DNA of 64,000 nt, taken from positions 774,586 to 838,585 of the forward strand of contig JAYKAV010002353.1 in assembly GCA_035582835.1 (NCBI GenBank), read 5' to 3'. Below, in pieces: positions 11,655 to 24,144 of the stretch. The DNA comes from Phoebastria nigripes. Lineage: Eukaryota > Chordata > Aves > Procellariiformes > Diomedeidae. Numbering within the stretch: position 1 is the stretch's first letter; every line of letters starts with the position of its first letter. The position numbers and the translations under genes are program-made. Under the pieces are notes generated by a model. The model was not told the DNA's origin, did not search any database, and saw only the letters and a program-made list of their open reading frames with translations.

Positions 11655-14600
11655 ACCATGGTACTGAGTATGTAAAAATATTCCATCTACCTTAGGCCTA
11701 ATATTTTAGTAGTTAATCCTGAAAATACATGATTTCTTGTAATTCCTTATATCTGAAGGAATGAAGTAATGAATTAATAGATGTTGAAAAAACACACCCA
11801 TATTTTTTTCATTCATGAGTCTCAACTAAATTATTTCTTCTGTTGGAAGGTAGATTTTTTTTCCCTGTAAAAAGCTTATGTTTAAAAATCAAGATTCCTA
11901 TGCAACAATAAACATTTGGTAATATGTAATATTTGAATTATGTTTAAGATCTATGGTTTTCAAGTCTCTTTTGTTAAAAGATATTACTTAATGTCAGTAA
12001 TTTTTCTATTATGAAAAACTTTTCATAGTTATCTAACCAGATTGTCTCAATATGCCCATTATGTTGTAATCCTTCCTGATGCATACTGAACATCATAAAT
12101 ATGGAAGTTCGTATTCTGACACTGTATCATGTTAAAATAAATAAACCATAAGAAAGACAACTTTTCAAAAATGAAATACTTGTGATTTTTTGAAGATGTA
12201 TCACATTAGTGCCTAGGGTGACAACTCTTAATCCTTCCTACAACCAGGAAAATCTGTCACAGGAGTAAAAAAAAAGGCTTTTATTGAATTAACAGGAAAA
12301 TAATAACAATAATCTAATAATGGGAAATGCCTTGGGAAATCTTATCTGTGGACTTTAATACTCTAGTTCTACCTAATGAAAAATATTTCCATAGATATTT
12401 AAAGTAGCTTNTAAAATGAACCAATTTTAAATCTCATCTGTTTTTTAATGTGTTGTGCATCCCCTGTTCATAAGAAGGAGGCTGAGAGACAGACACTTGT
12501 GCTATGACACAGTGCTATGTCCCTGCCTAGAAGAACAGAGGACAAATAACTCAAGATGCTCTACAGGTGTGAGGGACAAATCACTCATTGCCTTTTTCAC
12601 CTCAATTTCTGTCAAGTTAGTAAGAGTTTCTGAAAATCTCAGTTTACTTCCCCAGACATTAACATATATCTACAAATACAGTGACCTATTTTGTTGATAA
12701 ACAGCAGCCTTAGAATGAATGTATTTGAGAACAAACTTTTTTTATGAGGTAATTGCCTTAAAAAATCCTGCCATTGGCTATCCAAATGAACAAACTTGGA
12801 TGATATCTGGACAAGTTTTGAAATTTAACCAGGAACATAACTCTGGTGCTTACTTTTGGGAAATAGTTTTAAAAATTATTGTCTTTCCAGAAGTTCAGAA
12901 AAAGATTAAAAGATTACGTGTATATCATGCTGTTATAAAAGACTAAACTAGGATTTATGCTAAAGGACTAGTGTTAGCCCTTTCAGACCTTTCGAGTAAT
13001 ACTAAATGCCACATAGAAGAAACATGGTATAGGGATATCTTTTATTTGTTTGGGTTTTCAGAGAGAAATATATGAGACTGCACCTACCGATTTGCAAGTT
13101 TGTATATGCTCAAAAATAAGGAATTCTTGTTACTCCCCATTCTTTATCTTTGCTTTTATCTTCCAGCTATGGCTCTGAAAAATAATGTGTAAAAGAATCC
13201 AGAAAAAAAAAGCTTAGGTTTTAAATGCATCTTGGGCTGTTGTTACTTTTCTTGCTACTGTAATTTGAATTTTGTTTTTCATGGCTACTGTTCTGTTCTA
13301 TGTTGCAGCAAAATAAGTAATTTGAAAATCAATGAAAACATTTTTCCCATAAAACACAACGCCCTCCAGAGGTTTACTTGGCTCAGTATAGGTCAAAATC
13401 TGTGACCTTGCAGTATTTGTAAAATACCAGCGGTAACTTCTCAGATTGTCACATCAAAATTGTTTTTAGGTCTCCAAGGAGGGTTCAGACTCTAGTGTGA
13501 GTAGCAACAAAGGTAAGGGCAACAATTATGTGTCAGCTCTACCATATCTTCAGAAAGGGCATTTTGCCAGTCTGACACATTGGCTGAAAAAACCTCACAC
13601 ATACAAATCTTTGTTTTCTTTCTAATTTATTTTTGGAGATGTGGTAGAACCTGGATGAATCTATAAAAATAAACAGGACAAGAACAATCATATAAGACCA
13701 CCATCTATGTAATCACTGATGAACTGAAATTTAGTTCACTTTCTTTCAGCTCTTGGAGCAAAAGATAGATACTAATCTTTTCCCCTGGTTTGTGGTTTCC
13801 TGTAGTAATAAGTTTTTTACACTGAGTAAGTCAACAGCTAAGAAAAAGTAAATTGTCTAAATAAAAATAATTGTAAAGCAGTCTAAGGTTTCAGACTGCA
13901 TGTGGGNTTTTTTTATTATTTTTTAAATTAGAACCTTTACAAACGATATTATTTTTCTTGTTCACAAGGCTATAAAGGATTGTAGAAAAATGAAGAAAGA
14001 ATTCCCATGAAAACAATATTTGATTGACTGCTGTTTCTTCTATGCTTTTAGAAAAAAAAGTCTTTTTTTTTTTTTTATGTAATGCTGTTGGCAGAAAGAT
14101 GTCTTGTCATTTCTACAGGTATGGAATAATTATAGAAGAGACCATAAATGAGATTACCATCACAATAATATTCGGGAGTATTCTAATATATTGAAGGAAG
14201 GAGAAAACTCCTCAAGGGAGCAGAAAGGTTACAGATAGGAGAAACACAATTAAATTCCATTTTGGACTTGCTAGTGAAGAAGTAAATGAAATGCACTGTC
14301 TGTGAGTCTTCCTGGATAGTCTCTGTGTAGAAAAAAAATTAGAATAAGGGGACACCCACAGAGGTATTAATCCATGACTTTTTTTGGGAAAAAAATAAAT
14401 ATGGGAGTCAGAGAGAGAGCTGACAATAAGAAATAAAGTCCTGAAAGACTGAAGTCTTGAAGAAACACTGTGAAAGAAATGGTGAAATATTCATTGGCCT
14501 AAATAGAATTTAAGTGTTCAGCTAGCAACTTCTGACCAAATTCAGCTTCGATCAACTCCAGACAGTAAGGACTCCTTACTCTGACATTGGTTTAAGACAA

Positions 14601-15659
14601 AAAAAAAGGTTATGCAACTGCTGAAACTGGGTCTACTAAACTTTAAATTGTTAACACAGTGCACAGCTCACTTATGTTCTACATCACCTCAGGGAGACAA
14701 TTGCTCTTTCAAAAAGGATAAGTATGCATATGTGGAAATGACTCATGATACACTTTTACACTTTGAACTAATTATTATTTAATGAGTACCTGATAAAAAA
14801 ATAAAACCTCAGAAGAGGTAATTTCCTTTTGTTTTATTGCATGAATAAGAGTCATGTAAAGCCAGCTGTGTAAATGTGTATTCTTCTTTCAGGCATGTTA
14901 TTCTAGGCAGAACTAGTAGCACACACTATTTTTAGAGTTGCCTGATACTCCCTGCTGTGAAAAGCTGTGTCTATTATATCAGCTTTGCCAAACTTTCCTG
15001 TTTGTCCTGGAAATTATTATGGTAAACATCTTCATGAAAGTTTCTGAAAATTTTCAGCCATAAAAGTACAGTTCTGACTGTGAAGCCAGAGAAAAAAGTA
15101 AATTTTGCTGTCTTAAATACTGCTTGAGACCCAGATAAATGTTTTAATGCATTGAAATGCCCCATGCATTGATACAACTTCACATTTTGCAGGCATTATC
15201 TCTTGTGTCAAGAATCGCCCTTTTGCCATCTCTAATGGTGATTTAAAATTTAACTTAGTTGCACACTTTAAACAGTTTATACATGCTCAATAGAAACTTA
15301 CTGCTGAAGAATAACAGCTGATNTCTTCAAAGAATTCATCATCACTGTGTGTGCTGAATGTCTTTGGTATATTGGATAGTGCCATGCTCATGGCTGCTCT
15401 TATTCTCAATGGAAGCAAATCAGATGTTTTAGGCAAGACCTGTCCCAGTTAAGGGGCATTTGAGAGCAGAGTGTGACATTTGAAAAGCATACTACTACTG
15501 TACAAGCAGAGTACCACATATATCCATGTTTATTGTTTTTGACACCATTTGAGTTCGTTCTGACCCAGAGCAGTGTATACATGTAATCACAGCACGCCTC
15601 TAGGCTCTATCAGCATTGCGGAAAACAGGATGCCTTAGCTTAGGCAGAGTGTTCACATA
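11655..15659. other. AT-rich host DNA, no recognised gene
   Basis: No repeat family is recognised. Several poly-T and poly-A runs occur (14067-14080, 13200-13210). Frames at 12455-12697 and 12719-12946 (plus) and 14974-15183 (minus) are short and unremarkable. A 43-base splice-bounded stretch at 13470-13512 is listed as a weak microexon candidate. Confidence 0.5.
13470..13512 (+). other. Weak candidate microexon
   Basis: A T-rich tract ending TTTTTAG directly precedes the stretch, and AAAG|GTAAGG, a near-consensus donor, follows it. Only one of the three frames is open; it reads VSKEGSDSSVSSNK plus one extra base, a Ser-rich charged composition often seen in neuronal microexons. The length (43) is not a multiple of three. 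No parent gene is recognised, and AT-rich DNA offers many chance splice pairs, so this is only a candidate. Confidence 0.2.
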
Positions 15660-16212
15660 TGTCGTGGTTTAACCCCAGACAGCAACTAAGCACCCCCCAG
15701 TCAGATGGGGGACAGAATCGGAAGGGTAAAGGTGAGAAAACTCATGGCTTGAGATACAGACAGTTTAATAGGGAAAGCAAAAGCCACGCACGCAAGCAAA
15801 GCAAACCAAGGAATTCATTCACTCCTTCCCATCGGCAGGCAGGTGTTCAGCCATCTCCAGGAAAGCAGGATTCCATCATGCGTAATGGTTACTTGGGAAG
15901 ACAAACGCCATCACTCCGAACGTGCCCCCTTCCTTCTTCTTCCCCCAGCTTTATATGCTGAACATGACGTCATATGGTACAGAATACCCCTTTGGCCAGT
16001 TGGGTCAGCTGTCCTGGCTATGCTCCCTCCCAGCTTCTTGTGCACCTGGCAGAGCATGGGAAGCTGAAAAGTCCTTGACTAGTGTAAGCACTACTTAACA
16101 ACAACTAAAACATCAGTGTGTTATCAACATTCTTCTCATACTGAAGCCAAAACACAGCACTATACCAGCTACTAGGAAGAAAATTAACTTTATCCCAGCC
16201 AAAACCAGGACA
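15660..16212 (-). mobile_element. Solo ERV LTR, subtype A
   Basis: On the plus strand the block begins TGTCGTGGTTTAACCCC and ends AAAACCAGGACA, the reverse complement of a TGTCCTGG...ACA LTR. It is 553 bases long and matches the LTRs at 60265 and 23611 in U3, including the GGGAAGCTGAAAAG block near 16050 that marks subtype A. In LTR orientation a perfect TGACGTCA (15965-15972) lies just upstream of a TATAAA (15950-15955). No internal sequence flanks it on either side, so it is a solo LTR left by LTR-LTR recombination. A clear target-site duplication is not visible (CACATA before, TAATTA after). Confidence 0.85.
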
Positions 16213-19200
16213 TAATTATGGACTCTGGTACCTNCATGGAGTTTTTCAAATCTGGTTTCCTGGTTTTCTGTGATTCATACTGTGTTATGCAATGTGGACA
16301 GACATTAAAGCAAGAAGTATCCAATGACGTATCCTCTGTCACTGTCACATTTTTTAAACAGAAATACTGTTCTAATGTCTAACTTGAAAAAACAGGAATG
16401 GGCAACTGACCTTTCATGCCAGTCATGCCCCTGAGCCTCCACTCAATGAAGAACTAGAAAGTTTACTTGTCCCTGCAGAGGGATGTCCTGGGACATTGNC
16501 ATGGTGCTGTTCAAATGGTGACACGTAATAACATCAGAGAAAGTCCAAAAACATGCAAAAAAGGGTGTGATTTACTAGCCATTTATTGAACTCCTAGAAG
16601 TCTGTTGTAAGGATGATATGATCCACAAGAAGGGGAAGAGACAATATTTGCCTTCTTTTCTTTTTCTATTTATTACCACACTTTCCAACTGTTGATAACA
16701 TCCTCAATGTATAAGCAATGTTTGCGATAAACTAATGACCTCTTCCAAAAGACACTTGTCGTTTGCTTTATCAAATAAATTGTTACTGGCTGCACAAATT
16801 TCAAACACCTATAGAGTGAAGGAGAACATTTAATACAACTGGATATTTTGCGGTCTGTAATCGGGTCATATTTGAATGGACATAGAAAAGAGACACCCAT
16901 ATTCAACAAGGTGTTAATTAAAAGTATTTAGATGCTTATTTAAATGCAATTCTATTGCATTACAAAACAAGAATAATATTACTAAGATAGATATTAACAT
17001 CAAATTTACAAGGCAATATTAGCCTGTTAGAAATGTGCCTATTTGTCAGTCCCCTGTTAAGTGCTCAACTTTCCTTGTTGATACAATCAGAAGGCAAAAT
17101 GTCCAAGTCAGTGTAAAAATGCTAGAAAAACTTGGAAGCATAACGCAAGTGTAAACCAAACCAGTTGGGATGGATGAGAAGATTCTGAGCTGAGTAATAA
17201 AATAAAACTATTGTATTATGACTTTAAAGCCCCTAAAAGCAATGGGGAATCTTGAAGTTGATCTCAAAACACAACTCTATGAGGTGTTATCTCTGCAAAA
17301 GAAAAAGCAGTTATAAAAAATTCTTTTAAAGGTTAGAGCTTTATTCAGCTATAGGTCACAAAGGGCTGAAGTGTTAAGTGCCACACTGACACCAGAAAGA
17401 GTCCCTCCATCAGCTTCATTCGGTATAAGGTCTTACCTAAAAAAAAGTAGTTTTATTGAACAATACAAAAAGAGGATGAGTCAAAATGGTATTGCTGCAC
17501 ATTTTTTTCCCTCAGTGGTTGTTATCAGGAGCAAAAAACTAGTAAAAGTCATAATAAGGTGAGTAATGTCTATTTACTGTACATTTCAATCATCTAAAAA
17601 TCTGAATATGACTGTTGTCCTTAGTGATCTAAACTAAGGACTGATTATGTTCACGTACTAAAAGGTAGAAATGGATGTGCTTCTTAATTAACAACACTTA
17701 ATGGTAACAAGAAATCAATATCCAATATTTGTAAAATACATTTTGCTGTTACTACCTTGCATGTCAGCTGGGTGTAACACTTGGTTGTAAAGGGACAGAA
17801 CACTTATCTTAAACCTCTGGTGGATTAGGTTGCCTTATCCAGATCGTGTGTGTGAGGAGAACATGGCAGCTGATGAAATTATCTTCCCTCTGCTATGAGA
17901 AAGTAAAGAGAAGAGAACCTAGACACAGTGGAACTGACATTTCACCTCAGTGGAGGTTTGGGAATTATAAAAAACAGGTCTATCTCCTAATTTTGAGGCA
18001 AATGAAAGAGCTACGTCCCAAAGAGGCAAGCATGCTGTAGCAGTTTTTACACCACAAATACTCATAGCTGAGCCTACCAGCTCCCAGCCATTGGTGGAAT
18101 AGTAAGAGTCTTTGAGGAACCTTGGCTCCACACTGCATCGGTGCTACTCACAAGGGACATAAGCACGGGAGCTGAGTGCAGAGAAAGCTGTTACATGGTG
18201 CGAAAAAAGAACATAGGCATCCAGGGCTGAAATGAGACCTGAGAGCTTTTTGGTCTCCTGTGGAGAGAACACCACAGAGCACCTCTGAAGTACAATGCTT
18301 CCTTTAGTTGCTGCAGATATATACCAGTCATTTAGTAGCACATGCTCAGGGTTGTGACTGTTGACTCGATGCGGCCCCGATACTTTAAAAACAGACACAC
18401 AGATCAAAAACATACTCCTTGATTAAGCAAAACTCACAGCAGGTATGTGGAAACATCCAGTCATAACTCTGAAATTAAAACTAAGTCAGATTTTCTATCT
18501 AAATATGTATTTGGAAGGCTTTGTATAGACTGAAGAGGAAGAGTATTTGCCTTTTAAATGGAAGGTATAAAAAATATGAGCTACATCAAAACTGTGGAAC
18601 AAGGATCTGCTTGGATGTACGCTGGCTGCATATCAGGATGAGACCTGAGAGTGTATCTTGCCGTACATTATTGTCCCTTCTCCTCTGCTGCTTCCTCTTT
18701 CCACTGGATGAAAATGTGTGTATGTGACCAGGAAAGGATTTACTGAACTCTCTGGTTGTTCGTGAAAGTAAGTTTATGGGAGCACACCATAAAGCATACA
18801 CAGCTGAGATGCTGCCACCACTCATGCTAAACTGGTTAATATTTCAGGGGTAGTCTTGTATCCACACATCTGTTGCACTTGACATTTTAACAACATCTGT
18901 TTTCACTTATCTGATGTCTCTATTTCATTCTGCTAATGCTGAGAATATGTTCTTGTGTGCACATGGAATTTTATCTTTCTGACTTCCCAAGTCAGTGTGG
19001 ACATCTGGTGTACATGATTATTTACTCTGCCTACTGATTTTGAGGAAGGAAGGTGTTACTGTTCAGAAAAGGAAGTTAAGGTATATTAAAGTTTTAACCC
19101 CTTTTTTGNGGGAGACAGGTGGTTGTCCAGAGTTGTATTTTTATAGCCACTTCTTGTGGAGTCACACTTGAATCTTACTTCTAAGGAAATGATTGTTTGT

Positions 19201-20059
19201 AGTGAGTGAGACAGGACAGTAGGTGTCCTTAGTATTCCAGTTAGAAAAACAAAAGAGTGCTCAGAAAGGCAGACAGGATTTGAGGCTAACATGTTTCACG
19301 AGCTTTCTCCAGTGAGGCCAGGCTCGTCTTTGATTCTNTGAGCTACAGGCAGCCAGTAAGATCTTAGGGATAGTTTCTCTGGCCCAGATGTAAAATAAGT
19401 TAAAGCGTTTAAGTTCTGATTTTGAAAGATTACAATCTCTGCTAATAACTTAGGACAATTTGTATCAGTGTTGTTGATGTAATGCAGAAAATGGACAAAT
19501 TCTGTCTATGCAAAATAGACAGAACAGGATTGGAAGGGAAATTTTCTTGGCACTGGGAAAATAGGGAAATCTTTATTATATGAGTAGAAAGGGCTTGTGT
19601 TTCTCCTATATTTATTGCAAACAATTTTACTACTAGGAGTACTGTTATTCAAAGGATTGTGTCTGGATAAAGCTGTCCTCATACAAGAGGAAACAGGGAA
19701 TCTTGGCAGCTCTGAGNATAATTTTATCCTCTCCCCAAACAGCATTAACTAGTACAACCATTTTCCCACAAAGTGCAAAATACTATCTTGTAAGAAATGA
19801 CAGTGAAGATATACAACACACACATACACAGATACACAAAAAACCACTTGTGCAGTGGAAAATGGTACTAATCTTATTCAAACTGCATAGTAAATGCACC
19901 GAGTCAGCAAGCATACAATTAATCGCACTACTTTAATGAAATAGAAGAATATTAGGTTTGGCAATGGGGAAAAGAAATTCTCCTGTTACTCAGATAGCCA
20001 GCTGGTCAAGTCTATTCTGGTGATTGGAAAAACCCAAAGGCTTATGTCTGGACCCAAGA
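16213..20059. other. AT-rich host DNA, no recognised gene
   Basis: No element is recognised. Short frames on both strands (17846-18040 plus, 18144-18413 minus, 18586-18825 minus, 19506-19745 minus) overlap one another and look like chance. A 43-base stretch at 17516-17558 has a strong pyrimidine tract and a GTGAGT donor and is discussed as an exon candidate. Confidence 0.5.
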
Positions 20060-20467
20060 GCAAGTTGCACAACACAATTTGAGCCCATAAAGCCAAATTC
20101 TCTCTCCCTCCCAAAGAGGGCCGTCNCATCTTTACTACCTATTGGGAACACTCCCTGGCCTCTGCAGTCCCCTGGTCATTAGTATAGTTGTAGTTATTGT
20201 CTTGTATTGTAGTTACTGTCTTGTATTGTAGTTTTTGTATAAAAGGGTGTTTGCTGGTGTGAGCCAAAATTGTGTCAGGCAATGGGATAACTAGGAAGTG
20301 GTGTGGATTATTGCAGACCAGCACTGCATGCTACGTGTGGACCCATGCCCTGGTCATACTTAGTTTACTAGTATAGATGTAGCCACAAAGAATACAATTC
20401 TGGTTTCGTATGTGCTTAGTAAACAATGCCTGGATCATCTCACAGCCATATTGTGCTACATCTGATT
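20060..20467 (+). repeat. Unresolved LTR-like stretch with 19-bp tandem repeat
   Basis: A 19-base unit (gtagttattgtcttgtatt) occurs at 20190-20208 and again with one change at 20209-20227, with a partial third copy that runs into a TATAAAAG box near 20237-20244. Downstream there is moderate GC and an end resembling a U5 region. This is the shape of an LTR promoter (repeats, TATA, leader), but I could not find matching TG and CA borders, so the class is left open. Confidence 0.3.
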
Positions 20468-20552
20468 GATGTTAGCCCTACTTTGACTGGGCNTGTTGGA
20501 CTAGCTGACCTCTGGAAGTGCTTTCCAACCTACACTGTTCCGTGATTCCTGT
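20468..20552 (+). mobile_element. CR1 LINE, short 3' tail
   Basis: The stretch follows the CR1 3' UTR: a 'ttgactggg' block, 'gttggactagctgacctctgg', 'ctttccaacct' and a degenerate 'ttccgtgattcctg' in place of the usual ATTCTGTGATTCTGTG tail. It is heavily 5'-truncated and carries no reverse transcriptase sequence. The orientation is plus. It directly abuts the LTR-like stretch upstream. Confidence 0.75.
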
Positions 20553-22574
20553 AAAAGTAGTAGTAATCTTATCCCACTCTCAGGGTTGACAGGTTAAGTT
20601 ATATTCACTTAGAAATATTAGTATTAAATGATGCAGAGCTTCACTGATCTAGAATATCATTCATGGCATGAAAATATGCCATGAAATAGACAGAGTTTGA
20701 TTACTTAAAATTTACTGCTGTACAAGATAAAAAAGTATGCGTTGCTGAGGTGTCAAACCTGCAGCACTCAAAGTAGTGTCCTAGTAGTTTCTAGGACTGT
20801 TCCTTCCCAAGAGTGAATTTTACTGTAAGTTGGAAAGAACACATTTCATACTATTGCACTTTAAAAATAACAATGCCTCCTGTCTTGATTCAATGTAAGT
20901 TGTTTTTTTACAGTGTTCCAACAGTACATCAGTGAAAGAATCAGAAGCAAGGTTAAGGAATAGTTTAAGTGACCACAGTGCTGTGAATACAAATAGTTTA
21001 GATGATATTTGGTTTTGAATATTTAGGAAAATCATTTTTTTGTCATTCAGATGACCTGATGATTGTAGCAAGAGCAATGGATCTTTTTATTTCTTCATTT
21101 TACACTGTATAGGTAGCAATCTTAACTTATCGGGAAAGAAAATGATCCCTTACCTTCGGAAAAATCATGATTCAGACACTGAATATTATTCCCACAGTTT
21201 GGGTTTTCTTCCATTTTTCTGACTTATCACAGACTGAATAAATAGCTTCCTGCTTTTTTTCTTAACACAGGCATGTCTGGACATTGACTTTTAACTTTAT
21301 TATGTCCAGTGCTTNAAGGGGATAAAAAATAGTTTGCACATATTTTCCAGAGGTTGATTTTTGTTTTGTTCTGATAACTCTGCCAAAGTTCCTTTACTTA
21401 GAAATGACAATTTCTTCTTCTGTTATCCTTCTTATGTCATCCTAATTTTCATCATTCGTGATCTGCTGAACAATACTCAGAAAGAGAGAGACCATGCTAC
21501 AGGGTNCTCTGCTTTCACTGTCTCAACAAGTGTCTTGACAGAGATATTCATAATGTGAGCTAGCAGAAGAACCAATGCTACAAATGACTCATGACATTTG
21601 TTTGGTGTTTTACATTCCTGTATAAAGTTGCTGTTCTGGAAAGCTCTGACTGCCAAGACTGAAGTGTTTGGGTCCTAGCAAGGTGGATCCATGAAGCTCC
21701 TAGTTTCCATGGATTTCAGTATGCTCTTGGCATCAGGTTTATCTCCATCTTCTCTACCACATTTTCAAGGCACAATTTCTCTGAATAGGCTTCATTTTAT
21801 ACAGTATAGCTATTTAAAAGTTAACTGTCTAACTCTATGTTAATCAGCTTAGGTTTCCTTTACTGTAAACAATGACTATTTACCATCTTCAGAGTGGTAC
21901 ATTTCACCCTAAAATAGATGTCTCTTTCACCATCTCATGAAAGGGAGAAATTGTGACATAAGATAAGTCTGAGTTACAAAATTCTTTAATAACTCAAGGA
22001 CTTAGGGTTTACATATGCACAGTGGTTAAAAAAGCATGTTCCAATCTTTTAAACTGCCTTGCTGCCTATGTTTAACCCCTTTCTTTTCAACTGTGCCTTG
22101 TTTATAAACTTCATATTAGACAAAGAATGCAGGAACAGCTCTATAGAATCAAACCAAGTTCAAAGTGTTTTGGCATCCTGTCCTTGGTAGCAAACACCAA
22201 TGCTTAGGAAATGTAGCAAGTACAGGGTGATCCTCCTTTTTGNCAACTCTCCATTTCTGGTAATTCATTTTTTAAAGACTTCCTGTAAAAATTACACCTG
22301 AACTGTTGTATTTGATATCCACTACAGACTTAAATGCCTGAGAGATTTGGTGAATCCCTTTCTGAATACAATATCACCTTTGACCTCCAAAATGACTGTA
22401 GCAAAGAATTCAACACTGTAATAATGTGCTGTGTGAGGTAAAAAGTGCTTGGTTATTGCATATCTGATAAGCTTTTTGAGGCAGCCCATAGTTCTCATGT
22501 TAAAATAGAGACAATATGATTCCTAACCACATTTACCATTTCTTTTTCAAAATGTTACAAACCTTGATCCTATT
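20553..22574. other. AT-rich host DNA, no recognised gene
   Basis: No repeat family or gene is recognised. The minus-strand frame 20820-21077 (85 codons) and the plus-strand frame 21361-21558 show no domain features. Confidence 0.5.
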
Positions 22575-23560
22575 TTTCCTCAGTCATACCTTTCCGGTCT
22601 CAGTTATAGTTTATATGGAAGCAATTACATATGTCCAATAATCAATGCATTATTCTTCTCTGTAACTTTTTTCTAGTTCTGCCACACTCTGGTTTTAAAT
22701 CACAGACAATATTTTTAATGTAATAATCCAGATTGTAGTTATTTATTGAAGTTTTCTAGTCTCTGTTCCATCAGGATATTCCCCAAGACCCTGTTTGCTT
22801 TTTGGCTACCTATGCATATTAAACATATTTTCCCAGAGACCTGTCCAGATTGATTGAAGACTTCTTCCTGTATACCCAATTTAGAGTCTATGATTATAGA
22901 AGTTTGTGGTGTTTTTTTTTTTTTGTTTTCCTTCTGTGTGCATTATTCTATGCTTACTAATTTTGCATTTCATATACCATTTTATCCTTGAGTCACTGAC
23001 TACGGAGAAATCCTCTTGAGCTCTTTACAGACAGCTTTGATTTTGACTATGTGGAGTAATTCTGAATTATTTGAAAACATCACTGCCTCACTATTTATTA
23101 TGTTTCCAAACATTTCTGCATATATTGAACAGCCAAGGTCCAAACTTAAGAAATTCATGTGAGACCTTGTTGAAAGCTTTTTGAAAATAGAACTATAATT
23201 AGACAGTACTTATCCACCTACTCAGTGACACTTTGAAAAAGCAGATAGATTTATAAGGCATGATTTTCCTTTACAAAACCCATATTAACTCATTATCAAT
23301 ATACTGTATCTATCTAATTCTTTTCTTTACACAGGTTTTACCAGTTAGACTGGTAAGTGAAATCCTTAGTTCTCATCAACAGCCATTTTAAATGCTTTGT
23401 CATATTTGCCACCTTCCATTCCTCTGCCTACAAGAATTGATTTAAGAAATAGGTTACACATGATAGTAAAGATCCTCATAGCTTCATATAAGAGTTCTTT
23501 AAGTGTCTGTTGAAAATTATTTAGTCCTATTCAGTGTACTTGTATATTTAGACCTGTTTT
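22575..23560 (-). mobile_element. Ancient CR1 LINE fossil, reverse transcriptase part
   Basis: Read on the plus strand, this is the reverse complement of a very old CR1/L3-type LINE. Ordered anchors include 'atatggaagc', 'tttctagttctgcc', 'gtttgctttttggct', 'gtgcattattc', 'tttgcatttcat', 'cctcactatttatta', 'gaccttgttgaaagctttttg' and 'aaggcatgattttccttta'. These follow the consensus of the old amniote CR1 family over nearly 1 kb. No frame is intact and many small indels are visible, so it predates the young CR1 copies in this window by a long time. A poly-T expansion sits at about 22911-22924. Confidence 0.7.
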
Positions 23561-23605
23561 GTTTTTTTTTTTTTAAATCCCACTTATAAAAGCTTCAGTC
23601 AGAAG

Positions 23606-23610
23606 TACCT
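23606..23610. repeat. Target-site duplication, left copy (TACCT)
   Basis: TACCT stands immediately before the TGTCC start of the LTR and is repeated immediately after its ACA end at 24140-24144. A perfect 5-bp duplication shows this LTR is an undisturbed single insertion. Confidence 0.8.
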
Positions 23611-23955
23611 TGTCCTGGTTTCGGCTGGGATAGGATTAATTTTCTTCCTAGTGCTGTGTTTTAGGTTTAGTATGTGAAGAATGTTGATAACACACTGATG
23701 ATTTTAGTTGTTGCTAAGTGGTCTACTAATCAAGGACTTTTCAGCTTCCCATGCTCTGCCAGGTGCACAAGAAGCTGGGAGGGAGCATAGCCAGGACAGC
23801 TGACCCAACTGGCCAATAGGGTATTCCATACCATGTGACATCATGATCAGTATATAAATAGGAGGCGTGGTCCAGGAAGTNGCGATCGCTGTTTGCATAT
23901 CAGTCAGTGGGTGGTGAGCAATTGCATTGTGCATCACTCATTTTGTATATTCTAC

Positions 23956-23990
<35 letters not shown>

Positions 23991-24139
23991 CCTTCCTTTT
24001 CTGTTCTATTAAACTGTCTTTATCTCAATCCACGAATTTTACTTTTTTTTTTCTGATTCTCTCCCCCATCCCGCTATGGAGGGGGGAGTGAGCAAGCAGC
24101 TGTGTGGTGTTTGGCTGCCTGCTGGGTTAAACCACAACA
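23611..24139 (+). mobile_element. Solo ERV LTR, subtype A U3 with divergent R/U5
   Basis: Borders are TGTCCTGG and CCACAACA, length 529, flanked by the 5-bp duplication TACCT. U3 matches the LTRs at 60265 and 15660, with a CCAAT box (23813-23817), a TGACATCA site (23836-23843) and TATATAAATA (23851-23860). Downstream of the TATA box the sequence departs from the other copies: about 110 bases are replaced by an unrelated leader and an (ATT)11 tract at 23957-23989. The copies agree again from the ATTAAA signal (24008-24013) to the end. It is therefore a distinct LTR variant, probably a separate subfamily with its own leader. Confidence 0.85.
23957..23989 (+). repeat. (ATT)11 microsatellite inside LTR
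   Basis: Eleven perfect ATT units lie in the presumed R region of the solo LTR. It is not present in the other LTRs of the window. Confidence 0.9.
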
Positions 24140-24144
24140 TACCT
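24140..24144. repeat. Target-site duplication, right copy (TACCT)
   Basis: Perfect copy of the five bases preceding the LTR at 23606-23610. Confidence 0.8.
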
